Part shown: positions 1-10,089 of the stretch, in pieces
Numbering within the stretch: position 1 is the stretch's first letter
Layout of the letters: the number at the start of each line of letters is the position of its first letter
Made by a program: the position numbers and the translations under genes
Assembly (NCBI GenBank): GCA_023634235.1
Contig: JAMKCF010000002.1
Coordinates: forward strand, 8,068,722-8,132,721
Source: Pisaster brevispinus
Taxonomy: Eukaryota > Echinodermata > Asteroidea > Forcipulatida > Asteriidae
Direction: 5' to 3'
Length of the DNA: 64,000 nucleotides
Notes under the pieces: model-generated
What the model saw: the letters and a program-made list of their open reading frames with translations, nothing else
What the model was told of the DNA's origin: nothing
Database searches by the model: none

Positions 1-246
1 TTACCGAAAATATGCTAACCTTCATTTCATTATGGAACATTGCTGTCGAAAACCTGTCGCTTACGGGTACTGGCAATTCTGTTTTAAGCACGGAGAGACA
101 AGAAAACGAAATTGTACGACAGCAGAGCCGCAACATCGTTTGGCACGGTGACTATTTCCGATTCGTGTTCACACTCTATGCATTGAAATTGTACGGACTA
201 GACTGGTGCATCCACTCACTAGACTCATAAATCGTGCTGCTATTTT
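1..246. other. No recognisable feature
   Basis: No gene, repeat boundary or domain was recognised here. A 72-codon open frame at 12-230 (+) has no recognisable motif and no splice context that would support it. Confidence 0.4.
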
Positions 247-1460
247 GTATGGGGCGCCATTTGTCAGTTTTCATGGTTTATGATGACTTAATTTTTTTGG
301 TTTATAAACTGATTTACAAACCATGTTTATAATGACAGACTGGTTCCAAACAACTGTGGGTGTACGCCAGGTCTGTGTATTATCACCACATCTATTAAAC
401 ATCATCCTAGAAATGGTTATGTTGCATGCCACCTATGACACCCCTATTGGAACAAACATCCATGGCCATCTGATCAACAACCTCCGCTTCGCTGTCGACA
501 TAGTTCCTCCAGTCCATTGTAGATTGTGTGCACCACCAGGGTGGAGCTCAATCTTTGGCCTCAAAATCAGTATTGCCAAGACAGAGGTCCAGGTCATCAG
601 CAAACAGCAGCAAGACATTAACATCAGCATAGGTGAAACCAAGCTACAGGTGAACAAAATGTGTTTACCCGGGAGGTACCATCACTCAATCAGGAAAATG
701 AACAGAGGACATAAAGAATATGATTGGAAAGCCCTAGGTGCTGTTCAGAATCTTCACAGCATAGGCCTACTGACAGCAGAAGACATTAGAGGTGTTACAA
801 AGCTTGAAATATGTAAGGTACTCATCCTATCCATCCTATCCATCAGAAACATGGACTGAAAAAGGAAGATGAGAACAGGCTCATTACCTTTGAAATGATC
901 TGCCTCCGGAAAATCTTGGGTGTAACCAGACTAGACAGTACGAAACTACAGCAATTCGGGAGACTCTAGGACTGGATGAAACCATTCTGGACAGTAGGCC
1001 TATAGCCAAAAACGGCTGCGTTTCTTTTGCCATTAAACAGGATACTGACCATTACGCTACCCAAAGATACTCCTGACTTCTTACATTCATGGTGATAGAC
1101 CCCGGGGCAGACCAGCCAAGAAATGGTTAGAATGTGTAAAGGCTGATTTTGCAACCAGATGTCTATGGATCAATAACAGAAGCGACCAGAACATCACAAG
1201 ATCTGGCTGGAGGTCATGAAGCAGAAGCCATCACACATCTCCCAGATGGTGTGAAAGGCTTAGGTCAAGGTAGGTCAAGGTCAAGGTTTTATAATGAATC
1301 CAATTTCCATGGTTTATAAACCATAATTTACAAGCGTTGATTGTATGTAAACCACAAAATAATTTGGGCAACACTTTTTATGGTTTATATCTACAAACCA
1401 TGGTAAAACATGTCAAAAATACGCTAAACAATTAATTGACAAACGGCGCTCCGTAGTTTT
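247..1460. repeat. Inverted-repeat-bounded element around a LINE fragment
   Basis: The left edge reads GGGGCGCCATTTGTCAG near 250-266. The right edge reads TTGACAAACGGCGCTCC near 1436-1452, an imperfect inverted copy. Just inside both edges lie several copies of a GGTTTATAAACCAT-like palindrome (296-325, 1308-1334, 1380-1403). This looks like an old non-autonomous DNA transposon into which, or beside which, a LINE fragment landed. The boundaries are approximate. Confidence 0.45.
323..1255 (+). pseudogene. Decayed non-LTR (LINE) reverse transcriptase fragment
   Basis: The first 178 codons (323-859) read as the middle of a LINE reverse transcriptase. A GVRQ-CVLSPHL block near residue 13 is followed by NNLRFAVDIV, where most families have F/YADD, so one catalytic Asp is lost. 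Then comes a GLKISIAKTEV block, the usual GLxxNxxKTE segment. Downstream, in shifting frames to about 1255, are traces of the 'MICLRKILGV' and 'PRPAKKWLE' C-terminal segments. There is no endonuclease domain, poly(A) tail or start. It is a 5'-truncated, frameshifted relic; an RTE-type clade is the best guess. Confidence 0.65.
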
Positions 1461-2336
1461 GGGCCATCTCTGGTTTTCATACCCAAGTCAACTCGTACTC
1501 GAGTTAACTCCAGTGTAGAGATCATTGGTTAACTCGCACCCTAGTCAAATATCTCAGTATCTTGAATTCGCAACTATAATATGGTGGCCCTTAAGGGACA
1601 TCACATATCGCAAATACGTGCGGTAGAAGTATGCAATGTCGTGAAAATAATCGCGCAGCAGTGGCGTAACTAGACATTTTCATTGGGGGGAGGGGGGCAA
1701 GTGGGGGCAAAGATTAAATTTGGGGGCCAAAGAAGTGCAAGATTATCATTAAATATGTTAACTGATAGTTGATACACACCAATGCAGTTCTAAAACAGTC
1801 TACATAGTTTGCAGGTAACAAAAGATTGCGAAAACAACCAACTTGTCATTTTTATAAGATAAAACTTTTCGACTGTATACAATAATTAAATTACAAACAG
1901 TGATTACCAAGTATCAATTTAGAGTTGTACACGGCATTCTCAAATTAGGCTCTGTGAGTACTAATTAAATGATTGTTTGTATGCTTTATTTCAGTGTAAA
2001 TACCCAAAACATAATAATTGTGACAAGTGAAAGCCATTAAAAAAAATCTAATCAAAATACAGGATTGAAATTGTGGGTGTAATTATAATAATCACATTTT
2101 AGTTATGAAACGGATATTAAGTTAAAAAAGGCCTACCTCTCAATTGCACCGCTTGCTTCTAAGAGACTGATGCGGAGGTTCTTGGGGTGATCTGCGAATT
2201 CAGACCACCACATATTAAACTGAACTTTGTGACTTCCTGCACTCTCTGTAACCGCAAAACCACAACATACATTTACCGCAAATACGATCGCGTGCGCGTT
2301 TCCAAGCATTTGTCATGACTGCGTTATAGTTATGGG

Positions 2337-2586
2337 AGGTTCAAAAGTGGACATCTGCTTTTCTGCTATCAGAAAAGCAGAAAAGCAGGTTGAACCATAG
2401 AGGAAGGAATTCAATGGTTTAATCCACTTTTTTACTTTTCAGCTAGCCGAAAAGCAGATTGGACGTGTTGTCACACAGTGGGTCAAAAGTGGCATCTGCT
2501 CTTCTGGTTTCCCGCAACCCGAAAAGCAGATCGAACGTTTTGTTTTGGACAAATCCACTTTTCTGCTTCCCTGTTTCCCGAAAAGC
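2337..2586 (+). repeat. Repeat R, left part (interrupted copy)
   Basis: A repeat rich in CTGCTTTTCTG and GAAAAGCAG words begins with GGTTCAAAAGTGGACATCTG. Its continuation is found only after the foldback transposon, at 3641-3725. An uninterrupted inverted copy lies at 4490-4720, so the pair forms a large inverted repeat inside the 1580-5024 composite. Confidence 0.6.
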
Positions 2587-2593
2587 GGTGTCA

Positions 2594-2892
2594 GGACACT
2601 TCGTACCTTTTCCACTTCGTACCCTGGACACTTCGTACCTTTTCCACTTCGTACCCTGGACACTTCGTACCTTTTCCACTTCGTACCCTGGACACTTCGT
2701 ACGTTTTCAAGGTGCGAAGTGACTTTGGACACTTCGTACCTTGGACACTTCGTACCTTCTCACGGATGTCGGACACTTCGTACCTTGGACACTTCGTACC
2801 TTATCACAAGACACTTCGTACCTTCTCACAAGACACTTCGTACCTTCTCACGAGACACTTCGTACCTTCTCACGAGACACTTCGTACCTTCA
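2594..2892 (+). repeat. CACTTCGTACC subrepeat array (left arm)
   Basis: About 17 copies of CACTTCGTACC are separated by short spacers of several types (TTTTC, CTGGA, TTCTCACAAGA). An internal copy of the terminal motif GATGTCGGACACTTCGTACC sits at 2765-2784. Apparent open frames across this stretch on both strands are artefacts of the repeat. Confidence 0.85.
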
Positions 2893-3467
2893 GGATTCAA
2901 TATCATTTTTACGTGCAGAGATAATGAGACGTAAGAAACAAACAAATTGAGTTTACAAAATACGAACAAAACAAATGTATTTTAAATAAAAGTATTCACA
3001 TTTCACAATAAAAACAATTTCACAACTAAACAAAATGACAATTTATTATGTATTTAAAAAAACCCAACATATTTACATGCCAAGAGAATGAACCAAATTA
3101 AATACAAAAACAACCAGAACACTTTTACATCAATTTCATAAAAAGCTAAAGCTGGAAAGTATTCCATATCAAATTTGCGTGCCGAGATAATGATACATGC
3201 AAACACAAAAATTACAAAATACGGACAAAATAAAGGTATGGGGTAGAAAATATTGCGTGCCGAGATAATGGTACATAAGAACAAAAATATACAAAATACG
3301 GACAAAATAAAGATATTTTAAAGATATTTTTAGTTAGATAGTATAAGTAATCACATTTCACATTAAAAAGGACATTCAAATAATTAAACAAAATGACAAT
3401 TCATTAAGTATTATTTTGTATCTCAACGAAAATTATATCCTTATTAAGGAATTACACATTTTACTGA

Positions 3468-3623
3468 AGGTACGAAGTGACTCGGCTGAAGGTACGAAGT
3501 GACTCAGCTGATGGTCACTTCGTACCCCGCCCGCGGTACGAAGTGACCAATTTGGTTACGGTATACGAAGTGTCCCGAAGGTACGAAGCGTCCAGGGTAC
3601 GAAGTGGCAAAGGTACGAAGTGT
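3468..3623 (-). repeat. GGTACGAAGTG subrepeat array (right arm)
   Basis: About nine copies of GGTACGAAGTG or close variants form the inverted counterpart of the left arm. This arm is shorter and more diverged, so the two arms have evolved unequally. Confidence 0.8.
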
Positions 3624-3640
3624 CCGACATCCCGAAAAGC

Positions 3641-3725
3641 AGTTCGAACGATTTTTACAAGCTGCGGTCTCAGTTGTTTGCACAAGGAAGTTGATTAAAG
3701 TTTATCAGCACCATGCATTCTCAGC
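3641..3725 (+). repeat. Repeat R, right part
   Basis: This segment continues repeat R after the foldback element: CGAACGATTTTTACA, GCTGCGGTCTCAGTTG and TTGCACAAGGAA. It matches the inverted copy at 4490-4580 closely. Confidence 0.6.
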
Positions 3726-3944
3726 TAGGTTATCAGGCGCGGACCCCCCCCCTTTAAGGATCCCCCCAAAAAAATTATATAAAATAAAATAAATTGTTAC
3801 AGTGGTCAGATATGGCCTGAGATTGCACCACAGAGCATCCAGAATCCAAATCATCCGGGGCCCTGGACCTCACGCCATTAGAGCTTCAGTTACCGCTTGG
3901 TACATTTCACGCCTCACCCTTTTGGAAAATCCTGCATCCGCCCC

Positions 3945-4105
3945 TGTTTATGAGGTTAGCGCTGATTGTCTGCGCTAGCTGTGTAAGCAAAGATTTTGGT
4001 TTTGTTTTTGTGAACTACCCAAGCCCACAAGCAAAAATTCCTTGCTCACCCGTGAAATACGCTTGCGTAAGCGGAATTTCTGATCCTTTATGAGGCACCA
4101 ATTTT
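3945..4105. repeat. Degenerate relative of the GGGCCC MITE
   Basis: The words CCCGTGAAATACGCTTGCGTAAGC and TTTATGAGG resemble the interior of the better preserved MITE at 10448-10732. The ends are not recognisable, so this is a tentative relic. Confidence 0.35.
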
Positions 4106-4489
4106 TCGTTGACGTAACATGTATAGTTTAGTTACAAATTACACGTTTTCCTTTTAAGAAACATTGCCAATGGCCTATCCTTTAAGAGCAACATTGTGTT
4201 TACATGCTTACAATGTGCACAGGTTTTTCACTATTTTCTCCTTAGACAAATGATTTGAGCCCTACATTTTCATTTGTTCTCTCATCATGGAGGCCTCCAT
4301 GCTCTCATGTACATTGAACCACACTAGAAACCAGTAGATTAAAAAGGTGATGCCATCCTCATTCATTGACTGTATTATGGTGTTTCGGTGACATCTCCTT
4401 AAGGCGGCGGTCAGCAAACACTCCCACAAAGGAGCTTGCGTTGGACCATGGAGCTATTGGCCTAGCTCTATGATTGGACGGTATAATGG

Positions 4490-4720
4490 AACCATGCATT
4501 GGTAGACGGGGGAGTATAAACTTAAAAAACAATTTCCTTGTGCAAACAACTGAGACCGCAGTGTGTAAAAATCGTTCGATCTGCTTTTCGGGAAACAGGG
4601 AAGCAGAAAAGCGGATTTGTCCGAAACAAAAGTAAAAAAATGCATCAGGAAACAACGTTAAACCTGCTTTTCTGCTTTTCTGATAGCAGACTGAGCAGAT
4701 GATTGTCCACTTTTGAACCT
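4490..4720 (-). repeat. Repeat R, uninterrupted inverted copy (empty site)
   Basis: The reverse complement of this segment matches 2337-2586 joined directly to 3641-3725. The reverse complement of 4570-4592 reads CCCGAAAAGCAGATCGAACG, giving the pre-insertion target of the foldback element with a single CCCGAAAAGC. Confidence 0.65.
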
Positions 4721-4739
4721 CCATAAAAATGTCGTCAAT

Positions 4740-5015
4740 TTATTTGCAAAAATTTCACAGACTTTTGTGATGTCGTGAATTTATTCGCAAATATGTGCGC
4801 AAAAGTCTGCGCACATACTTGCAAATAATTTTACGAAATCGCACACTTCTGTGCACATAATTATATGCAAATAAATTCACGACATCGTGCACGTCTGCTC
4901 AAATATTTGCGATTAATTTCACGATATTGCATACGTCTGCGCACATATTTACGATTATTTTCACGACATTGCGTACGTCTGCGCACATATTTGCGATATG
5001 CGATGTCTTTTCAGG
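4740..5015. repeat. Subterminal tandem repeat of about 55 bp
   Basis: About five diverged units share TTTCACGA, ATTGC, ACGTCTGCGCACATATTTGCGA and similar words. They form the right subterminal part of the 1580-5024 composite. Confidence 0.55.
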
Positions 5016-5035
5016 GCCACCATACAACTAGCACC

Positions 5036-5984
5036 CCCCCCCCAAGTCAACTTGTTCAGACGGTAGACTTGTTTCGTCTTCATGTGGATCATGTATATTC
5101 TACACATCAAGCAACTACGAAAGCCCGTTTGTGCCATCGCAATTTTCTTTGCAATAGCAGTTAGGCCTTATTATACTTTCAAAAGCAGTTATTTTTATTT
5201 TCAAACGAAGTTATTTTTATTTTCAAGAGCATCTTAGTGATCGATTATCAGTGCGCCCCCAAGGCGACCCCTGCCTGCTGGTAAGTTGGGATGATTAGGT
5301 CGACATAGGACGTACAGTCTATTTTAGTAACTTTCGGTAGATAACATTTTATTTTGGAGAGCATTCTTCTCCTATTATGGAGAGCAATAATTTCATTTTC
5401 AAAAGTATTTGCTCTTTAAAATAAAAGTAGGCCTAACTACTCTAAAAACTGCTTTGGGGGGGGGGAACTACATATTGAAAAAATAAGATAACAAGGCACA
5501 AATGAACGTGTTTTCGTAAACAAGGAACAACAATGAATAATTATTCTATTTTGAGTTAACTCTGTGAGATTTTTTGTGCCTTCTTCTTGTTCCCTTTTGA
5601 TTATTTTTTACAAGAAGTCAAGAAGACAAACAAACGTCAGAATTAACAAATGTGGGATCGAGAATATACAATTAGATTTTTAATTAAGTAATTGGAATAT
5701 TTTTTGTTATTTTATGCAATAATATTGGACGCATGACTGCATTGTCGCAGAATATTAAAATAAAGATCAATGTTTCTAACACATTATATCTTTGTCAATT
5801 GAAAACAAAAAAGACACTGAAGTTTATCCAAGTTCTAAAACCTGTAACATCCCCTTGTCCGCCGTGACACACGACCTTGCCTCGGGCGAGGACTGAAGAT
5901 CTTCTGCAGTAAGCAGAAGAGAAGATCTTCTGCAAACAGAAAAATCCTCTCCCATATCTTATCTCTGTTTATATTGTAAACTTA
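5036..5984. other. No gene seen
   Basis: AT-rich sequence with a G run near 5456-5463 and a small GAAGATCTTCTGC inverted or direct duplication near 5895-5932. No coding or RNA feature was recognised. Confidence 0.4.
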
Positions 5985-6235
5985 TAGGTGTGACCCCTGC
6001 TTCCAAACGGCAGTTAGGCTACGTGTTGAATGGCTTGACTGGCACCCTAAACAAAAAACACATTGACAAAATACTATATAGGGAGACCACCAGAATGTTG
6101 CTCAGTGGTAGACAGCTGGCACGTTATTCCGGAACTCGCTAATTCAAATCATTCTATGTAGTAAGTTTTTTTTGTTCAACCCCGAATTATTACAAAATGT
6201 ACCCAGTCAGTTTCCCTTGTGGTTTACTACTTGAT
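5985..6235 (+). mobile_element. SINE-like element with internal tRNA-related segment, copy 1
   Basis: This copy shares its order of blocks with the copy at 45893-46237 (opposite strand). The blocks are GGTGTGACCCCTGC, GGCAGTTAG, TTGAATGGCTTGACTGGCAC, ATAGGGAGAC, a tRNA-like stretch and then ACCCAGTCAGTTTCCCTTGTGG. Decayed RNA polymerase III boxes are visible: a TTGCTCAGTGGTAGA A-box-like site near 6107-6121 and ATTCAAATC near 6142-6150. The tRNA-like part is therefore internal, preceded by over 100 bp of conserved leader. Confidence 0.6.
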
Positions 6236-6398
6236 ATGGGTTCAAATCCCACCCTAGTCAATTGTTCTTTGTTTAACCCTAAATTACATTTTTATTTTGT
6301 GAGATCTTACTTAGTACAAACGCCCTGCAAGCGCTCGAAAGTATACAAGGGGAGCGTTTCCTAGTTATTTCCCAGGAAATTCCCGGGAACTTTTGGTC

Positions 6399-6763
6399 GA
6401 TCTTTTCACACTACAAAAAAACTCCCGGGAATTTCCCGGAAAATAACTTATTCCCGTGAAATAATTAACCCTGCTCAGGGGTAGGGTTAAGGGAGTTAAC
6501 CCCGGGGTAAAACGTTTTTCCCGGGAAAAAGCAGCTAGTGAGAACAAAAGCGGGTTTAACTTACCCGACCTTTTGTGTCCACTGTGTTGAGACGTAATTA
6601 ATCTCGAAAGATTTCCTGGGGATTGATCGTAAGTGTGAAACAACCGTGCATATTCCTGGGAAATAGTACTCCCGGGAGTTACCAAATTGGGATAGTGAGA
6701 ACGGTTCCTGGGGTGGTGGTGGGGTTAAAAACTCCCGGGATTTTCCCGGGAGTGTGAAAAGGG
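6399..6763. repeat. Palindromic MITE rich in CCCGGGA
   Basis: The left end CTTTTCACACT, followed by ACTCCCGGGAATTTCCCGG, is mirrored at the right by CTCCCGGGATTTTCCCGGG and AGTGTGAAAAGGG. Further TTCCCGGGAA-type words fill the interior. No long frame carries a recognisable domain. It is read as a non-autonomous terminal-inverted-repeat element. Confidence 0.55.
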
Positions 6764-6942
6764 CTATAGACCTTATGCACATGACGTCATTTCAGTAGGG
6801 CGCCCTCACCTAGAGGTCAAAAGGAGGTTGTTCATTGGCCAATCCTGTGCGCCGTGCGTACAAATCTGTGCAATTCGATTGTTTCGTCACCGTTTTACCT
6901 CTAAGATGGCGGTTGGATGACGTCAATGCATAAGGTCTATAG
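6764..6942. repeat. 179-bp MITE with CTATAGACCTTATGCA ends
   Basis: The left end CTATAGACCTTATGCA, then ATGACGTCA, is inverted at the right as TGACGTCAATGCATAAGGTCTATAG. The terminal inverted repeats are about 25 bp. The interior has no coding capacity. It abuts the preceding MITE. Confidence 0.75.
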
Positions 6943-6963
6943 ACTCTAAGTCGCGACCTCAGA

Positions 6964-7137
6964 CATTCAAATATCTGCCCTACAACATGGCGTCTAGCGT
7001 GTGCGTGATGGTGTGCGTGCATTTGTGCCGTAGAAATCAAACGGGAATGCTGCGTGCTTCATTGATGTACGCGTTTAGACGCGCATACGGTTTGCCCTAC
7101 AAGATGGCGACTTTCATAGCAACAAAGGGGTTATTCA
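6964..7137 (+). repeat. Direct repeat D, copy 1
   Basis: It begins CATTCAAATATCTGCCCTA and ends AAAGGGGTTATTCA. The same sequence recurs at 7173-7420, where an 86-bp insert interrupts it. Confidence 0.75.
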
Positions 7138-7162
7138 ATGCGGTCTTAAGACCGCATTGAAT
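7133..7162. repeat. Perfect 30-bp palindrome
   Basis: A 15-bp half (ATTCAATGCGGTCTT) meets its exact inverse with no loop, at the junction of the two copies of direct repeat D. Such zero-loop palindromes are prone to cruciform extrusion and instability. Confidence 0.9.
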
Positions 7163-7172
7163 ATGACGTCAC

Positions 7173-7420
7173 CATTCAAATATCTGCCCTGAAACATGGC
7201 GTCCAGCATGTGCGTGATGGTGAACACACCCACCGATCCTTGTGGGGTCCAAAACACAACAGAACAATGGACCCCACAAGGGAATTCTTTGTGGAACCGG
7301 GACCCCTGTGTGCGTGCATGTGCCGTAGAAATTAAACCGGGAACGCTGCGTGCTTCATTGATGTACGCGGCCGTTTTCCCTACAAGATAGCAACTTTCAT
7401 AGCAACAAAGGGGTTATTCA
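7173..7420 (+). repeat. Direct repeat D, copy 2, with an insert
   Basis: This copy matches 6964-7137 but carries an extra segment at about 7223-7308. That segment contains the inverted pair CCTTGTGGGGTCC (7238-7250) and GGACCCCACAAGG (7269-7281), so it looks like a small foldback insertion. Confidence 0.7.
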
Positions 7421-7655
7421 CGATCTCGCCGCGCCATTTTTTCCCAGCATGCCTTGCTCGATCATAACCCTTGGAATTGGTTCATTAAAATGTGCTAGAA
7501 TCTAGCACATTTTAATTAGGCCTGGGCCGATCCGTTCTGCGCGCGCGCTCAAGTACGGTAACCCGTAAAAGAGGCATCAAGTCAAAGAGCAACTGGTCCT
7601 CTGTCATTCTTCTTTGATTTTGTGATAGTCTAACTGTATGCAGTTAAGGGTGACC
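7421..7655 (+). repeat. Repeat R1, copy 1
   Basis: It runs from CGATCTCGCCGCGCCATTTT to AGTTAAGGGTGACCG. It is nearly identical to 8002-8236 and contains a TAAAATGTGCTAGA inverted pair near 7487-7513. Confidence 0.85.
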
Positions 7656-7925
7656 GCAGCCTCGCTACCATGGGCAGCGCGCCGTATCGATACCTCTCGT
7701 CGCTAAACCCCTGGGAGGGAAACACTGAAAATCAATGCTGATTGGCTAACCAAAATGTACTGCTTTGCGTGCACGCTTGTTAAAAACATTCGAGCGCTTG
7801 TAGGACGCTTGTCGGGCGCTTGTCGGATCTCCCCGGACGCTTTATACGCGCGTGTAAAAATGCACGTATTTTGACGCAATACATTTCAAATGAATCATGT
7901 TTTTACATGGTCACCCTTAACTGCA
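7656..7925 (-). repeat. MITE family R2, inverted copy
   Basis: The reverse complement matches 8236-8465 and 8672-8908. Diagnostic words are GGTATCGATACGGCGCGC, GCCCATGGTAGCGAGGCTG, and ATGATTCATTTGAAATG at the far end. It lies between two R1 copies, pointing the opposite way to the other R2 copies. Confidence 0.8.
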
Positions 7926-8001
7926 TACAGTTTGAGACGTATCACAAAATTAAAAAGAATGAGAGGGGCCAGTTGCTCCCATCCTCGTTCCCAGGGGTGA
8001 T

Positions 8002-8236
8002 CGATCTCGCCGCGCCATTTTTTCCCAGCATGCCTTGCTCGATCATAACCCCTGGAATTGGTTCATTAAAATGTGCTAGAGTCTAGCACATTTTAATTAG
8101 GCCTGGGCCGATCCGTTCTACGCGCGCGCTCAAGTACGGTTACCCGTAAAAGAGGCATCAAGTCAAAAAGCAACTGGTCCTCTGTCATTCTTCTTTGATT
8201 TTGTGATAGTCTAACTGTATGCAGTTAAGGGTGACC
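8002..8236 (+). repeat. Repeat R1, copy 2
   Basis: A near-identical copy of 7421-7655 offset by 581 bp. The high identity implies a recent local duplication. Confidence 0.85.
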
Positions 8237-8465
8237 GTGTAAAAACATGATTCATTTGAAATGGAATCGCGTCAAAATACTTGCATTTTCACACGCGCGT
8301 ACTAAGCGTCCTACACGCGCCATACATGCGCTCGAAAGTTTTTAACAAGCGTGCACGCAAAGTAGTCACCCTTGGGAGCCAATCAGCGTTGTTTCTCAGT
8401 ACATCCCTACCAGGGGTTAGTGACGAGAGGTATCGATACGGCGCGCTGCCCATGGTAGCGAAGCT
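8236..8465 (+). repeat. MITE family R2, forward copy 1
   Basis: It begins with GTGTAAAAACATGATTCATT and ends with GCGCTGCCCATGGTAGCGA. Copies lie at 8672-8908 (same strand), 7656-7925 (opposite) and 9584-9675 (partial). The apparent open frames on both strands are repeat-derived. Confidence 0.8.
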
Positions 8466-8671
8466 GAGTTGCTCCATGACTTGATGCGTCCTTTGACAGC
8501 GCGCTCTGCGTAGTCTCTAACACAGAATGGATCAACCACAGGACTAATTTAAATATCCAATATATTTGGATACTTTGAAGTCACACTTCCAGGGGTTACA
8601 ATCGAGCAAGGCATTCTGGGAAAGAAAACAAAATGGCGCGTCGAGATCGTACACCACTGGGAACGAGGTTG

Positions 8672-8908
8672 AGGGTGACCGTGTAAAAACATGATTCATT
8701 TGAATGGAATCGCGTCAAAATACTTGCATTTTCACACACGCGCGTACTAAGCGTCCTACAAGCGCCATACATGCGCTCGAAAGTTTTTAACAAGCGTGCA
8801 CGCAAAGTAGTCACCATTTTGGGAGCCAATCAGCGTTGTTTCTCAGTACATCTCTACTAGGGGTTAGTGACGAGAGATATCGATACGGCGCGCTGCCCAC
8901 TGGTAGCG
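8672..8908 (+). repeat. MITE family R2, forward copy 2
   Basis: This matches 8236-8465 with small differences, including an extra CA in the CACACGCGCG tract. It ends in GCGCTGCCCACTGGTAGCG. Confidence 0.8.
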
Positions 8909-9583
8909 TAGACTTGGTTCAAGTCGGGTTTCGTTCCGAGTCAACCGTAAAAGAGCCTAGCTCAGTATGAGCTTTTTTAACGTACGCCCTCTATTGTTGA
9001 TTAATTGCCAATCCAGCCAGTTGGATCGCGAAACCCGTAGGTATTACATAACAACTCAATTACAATATGTTAAATCAGTAATGGTTATTTACAGTCATAA
9101 GCTGTATGTTACTTTGTGGAGTTCAAATTTGTGAACACCTATTTTTAAAAATGAATGAGTCTTCAAAAAATGAACTGATTTCATTGGTCAGCAGCGGACG
9201 CGTATATTGCATATTTGCATGTTGCATATGCAGTATGAATAACTACATATCACGCAGGGGGGGTGCCTCCGGGCGGAATCATCAAGTCGGACTTTCGATA
9301 GCAGAGTTTATTGGCACTTTCCTGGCGAGTGAGGGCGCACAACAAAGTGGTGAAGCATGCGATGTATGTAGTGCTAGTATCAATATCATCCACCAACCGC
9401 GGTTGCGTTGCAGTGGGTTAATCAGACGGACGGGCGACCAAGGACTCGACGAAAGTTCGACTTGGGTCAAGTCTACTGGTAGCGAGGCTGGGTTATTCAA
9501 TACGGTCTATACCATTGATCTCCATTAATCGACTGGATAGGACACGTTACCTATCCTCGTTCCCAGGGGTGATCGATCTCATC
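8909..9583. other. No intact gene; unclassified low-copy sequence
   Basis: A 140-codon open frame (9106-9528, +) has no domain I recognise and overlaps repeat-like sequence. The block GGTCTATACCATTGATCTCC at 9504-9523 recurs inverted near 16340-16360, which ties this segment to the region right of the retrotransposon. Confidence 0.35.
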
Positions 9584-9675
9584 GAGCCAATCAGCGTTGT
9601 TTTTCAGTACATCGCTACCAGGGGTTAGTGACGAGAGGTATCGATACGGCGCGCTGCCCATGGTAGCGAGGCTGC
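9584..9675 (+). repeat. MITE family R2, partial copy
   Basis: Only the right part of R2 is present, from GAGCCAATCAGCGTTG to CCCATGGTAGCGAGGCTG. Confidence 0.75.
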
Positions 9676-9886
9676 ACGTTACCCCATATGCATCAACGCG
9701 CGCGTTTTTTTAGGGGTTTAAAAAATGCAAACGCAGAGTCGTCGCACCATTCTGTCAGCAACACAAACATATTTATGAAGTTTGTTGCTGGAGCAAAGTT
9801 TCTTGCACCCAAATTTACTAGTTTCTCCTAATTTTTTTTAACAAGATGTGACGAAAAATTAATTTAAACTTAAAGAATAAAACACA

Positions 9887-10089
9887 ATGGAGTGAAGTGT
9901 TGCGCAGCTGTAGGTTGCCAGAACGCAAGAACTACAAATGTTCAGAAGATTGGAGTCTCCTTTAACAAGGTGCTTTATAGTCTGCAAAGAATAATGAGCG
10001 TTGCTAATTATGTGCTTAAATGCATCCATGACACTGACGGTAGGTTTTTCTGGGGCCTCCTCACGAAACTACCGGGGTTGGGAAAGTAA
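9887..10089 (+). pseudogene. THAP-domain gene relic, copy 1
   Basis: Starting just after an ATG that is frameshifted by two bases, the frame reads KCCAAVGCQNA, about ten residues, then IGVSFNKV. This is the CxxxxGCxN...ISFHxFP start of a THAP zinc-binding domain. The HxF position is altered and no AVPTIF-like end follows. The frame runs 65 codons before a stop. THAP domains bind DNA and occur in host factors and P-element-type transposases. A related fragment is at 16955-17150 and shares flanking AT-rich leader sequence. It is called a relic because it has no clean start and an incomplete domain. Confidence 0.55.

Larger units (their letters stand above)
2587..3630. mobile_element. Foldback-type DNA transposon with array termini and 10-bp target duplication
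   Basis: The left end reads GGTGTCAGGACACTTCGTACC with its flanking variation, and the right end is the inverse, GGTACGAAGTGTCCGACAT. Both arms are short tandem arrays of the same word: CACTTCGTACC repeats on the left (2594-2892) and GGTACGAAGTG repeats on the right (3468-3623). CCCGAAAAGC precedes the element (2577-2586) and follows it (3631-3640), which fits a 10-bp target-site duplication. The inverted paralogue at 4490-4720 supplies the empty site. The centre (2900-3460) is AT-rich, partly self-duplicated and non-coding, so the element is non-autonomous. Target length is compatible with a Mutator-like (8-11 bp) transposase, but that is inference. Confidence 0.75.
1580..5024. repeat. 3.4-kb composite element with long imperfect terminal inverted repeats
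   Basis: About 90 bp at 1580-1660 (TATGGTGGCCC, then CATATCGCAAATA and GCAATGTCGTGAAAATAAT) recurs inverted at 4945-5024. CAACTA flanks both sides (1571-1576 and 5025-5030), a possible target duplication, although three extra bases sit between it and the left end. The interior contains other repeats, so this is a host element expanded by nested insertions. No coding capacity was seen. Confidence 0.55.

Noticed and set aside
2439..2950. Overlapping open frames on both strands (repeated HFVPFPLRTLDTSY)
   Set aside because: They are translations of the CACTTCGTACC arrays of the foldback transposon.
9106..9528. 140-codon frame with an AEFIGTFL segment resembling an aquaporin N-terminus
   Set aside because: Only this short segment fits. 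No NPA motif or membrane pattern follows, and the flanks are repeats.
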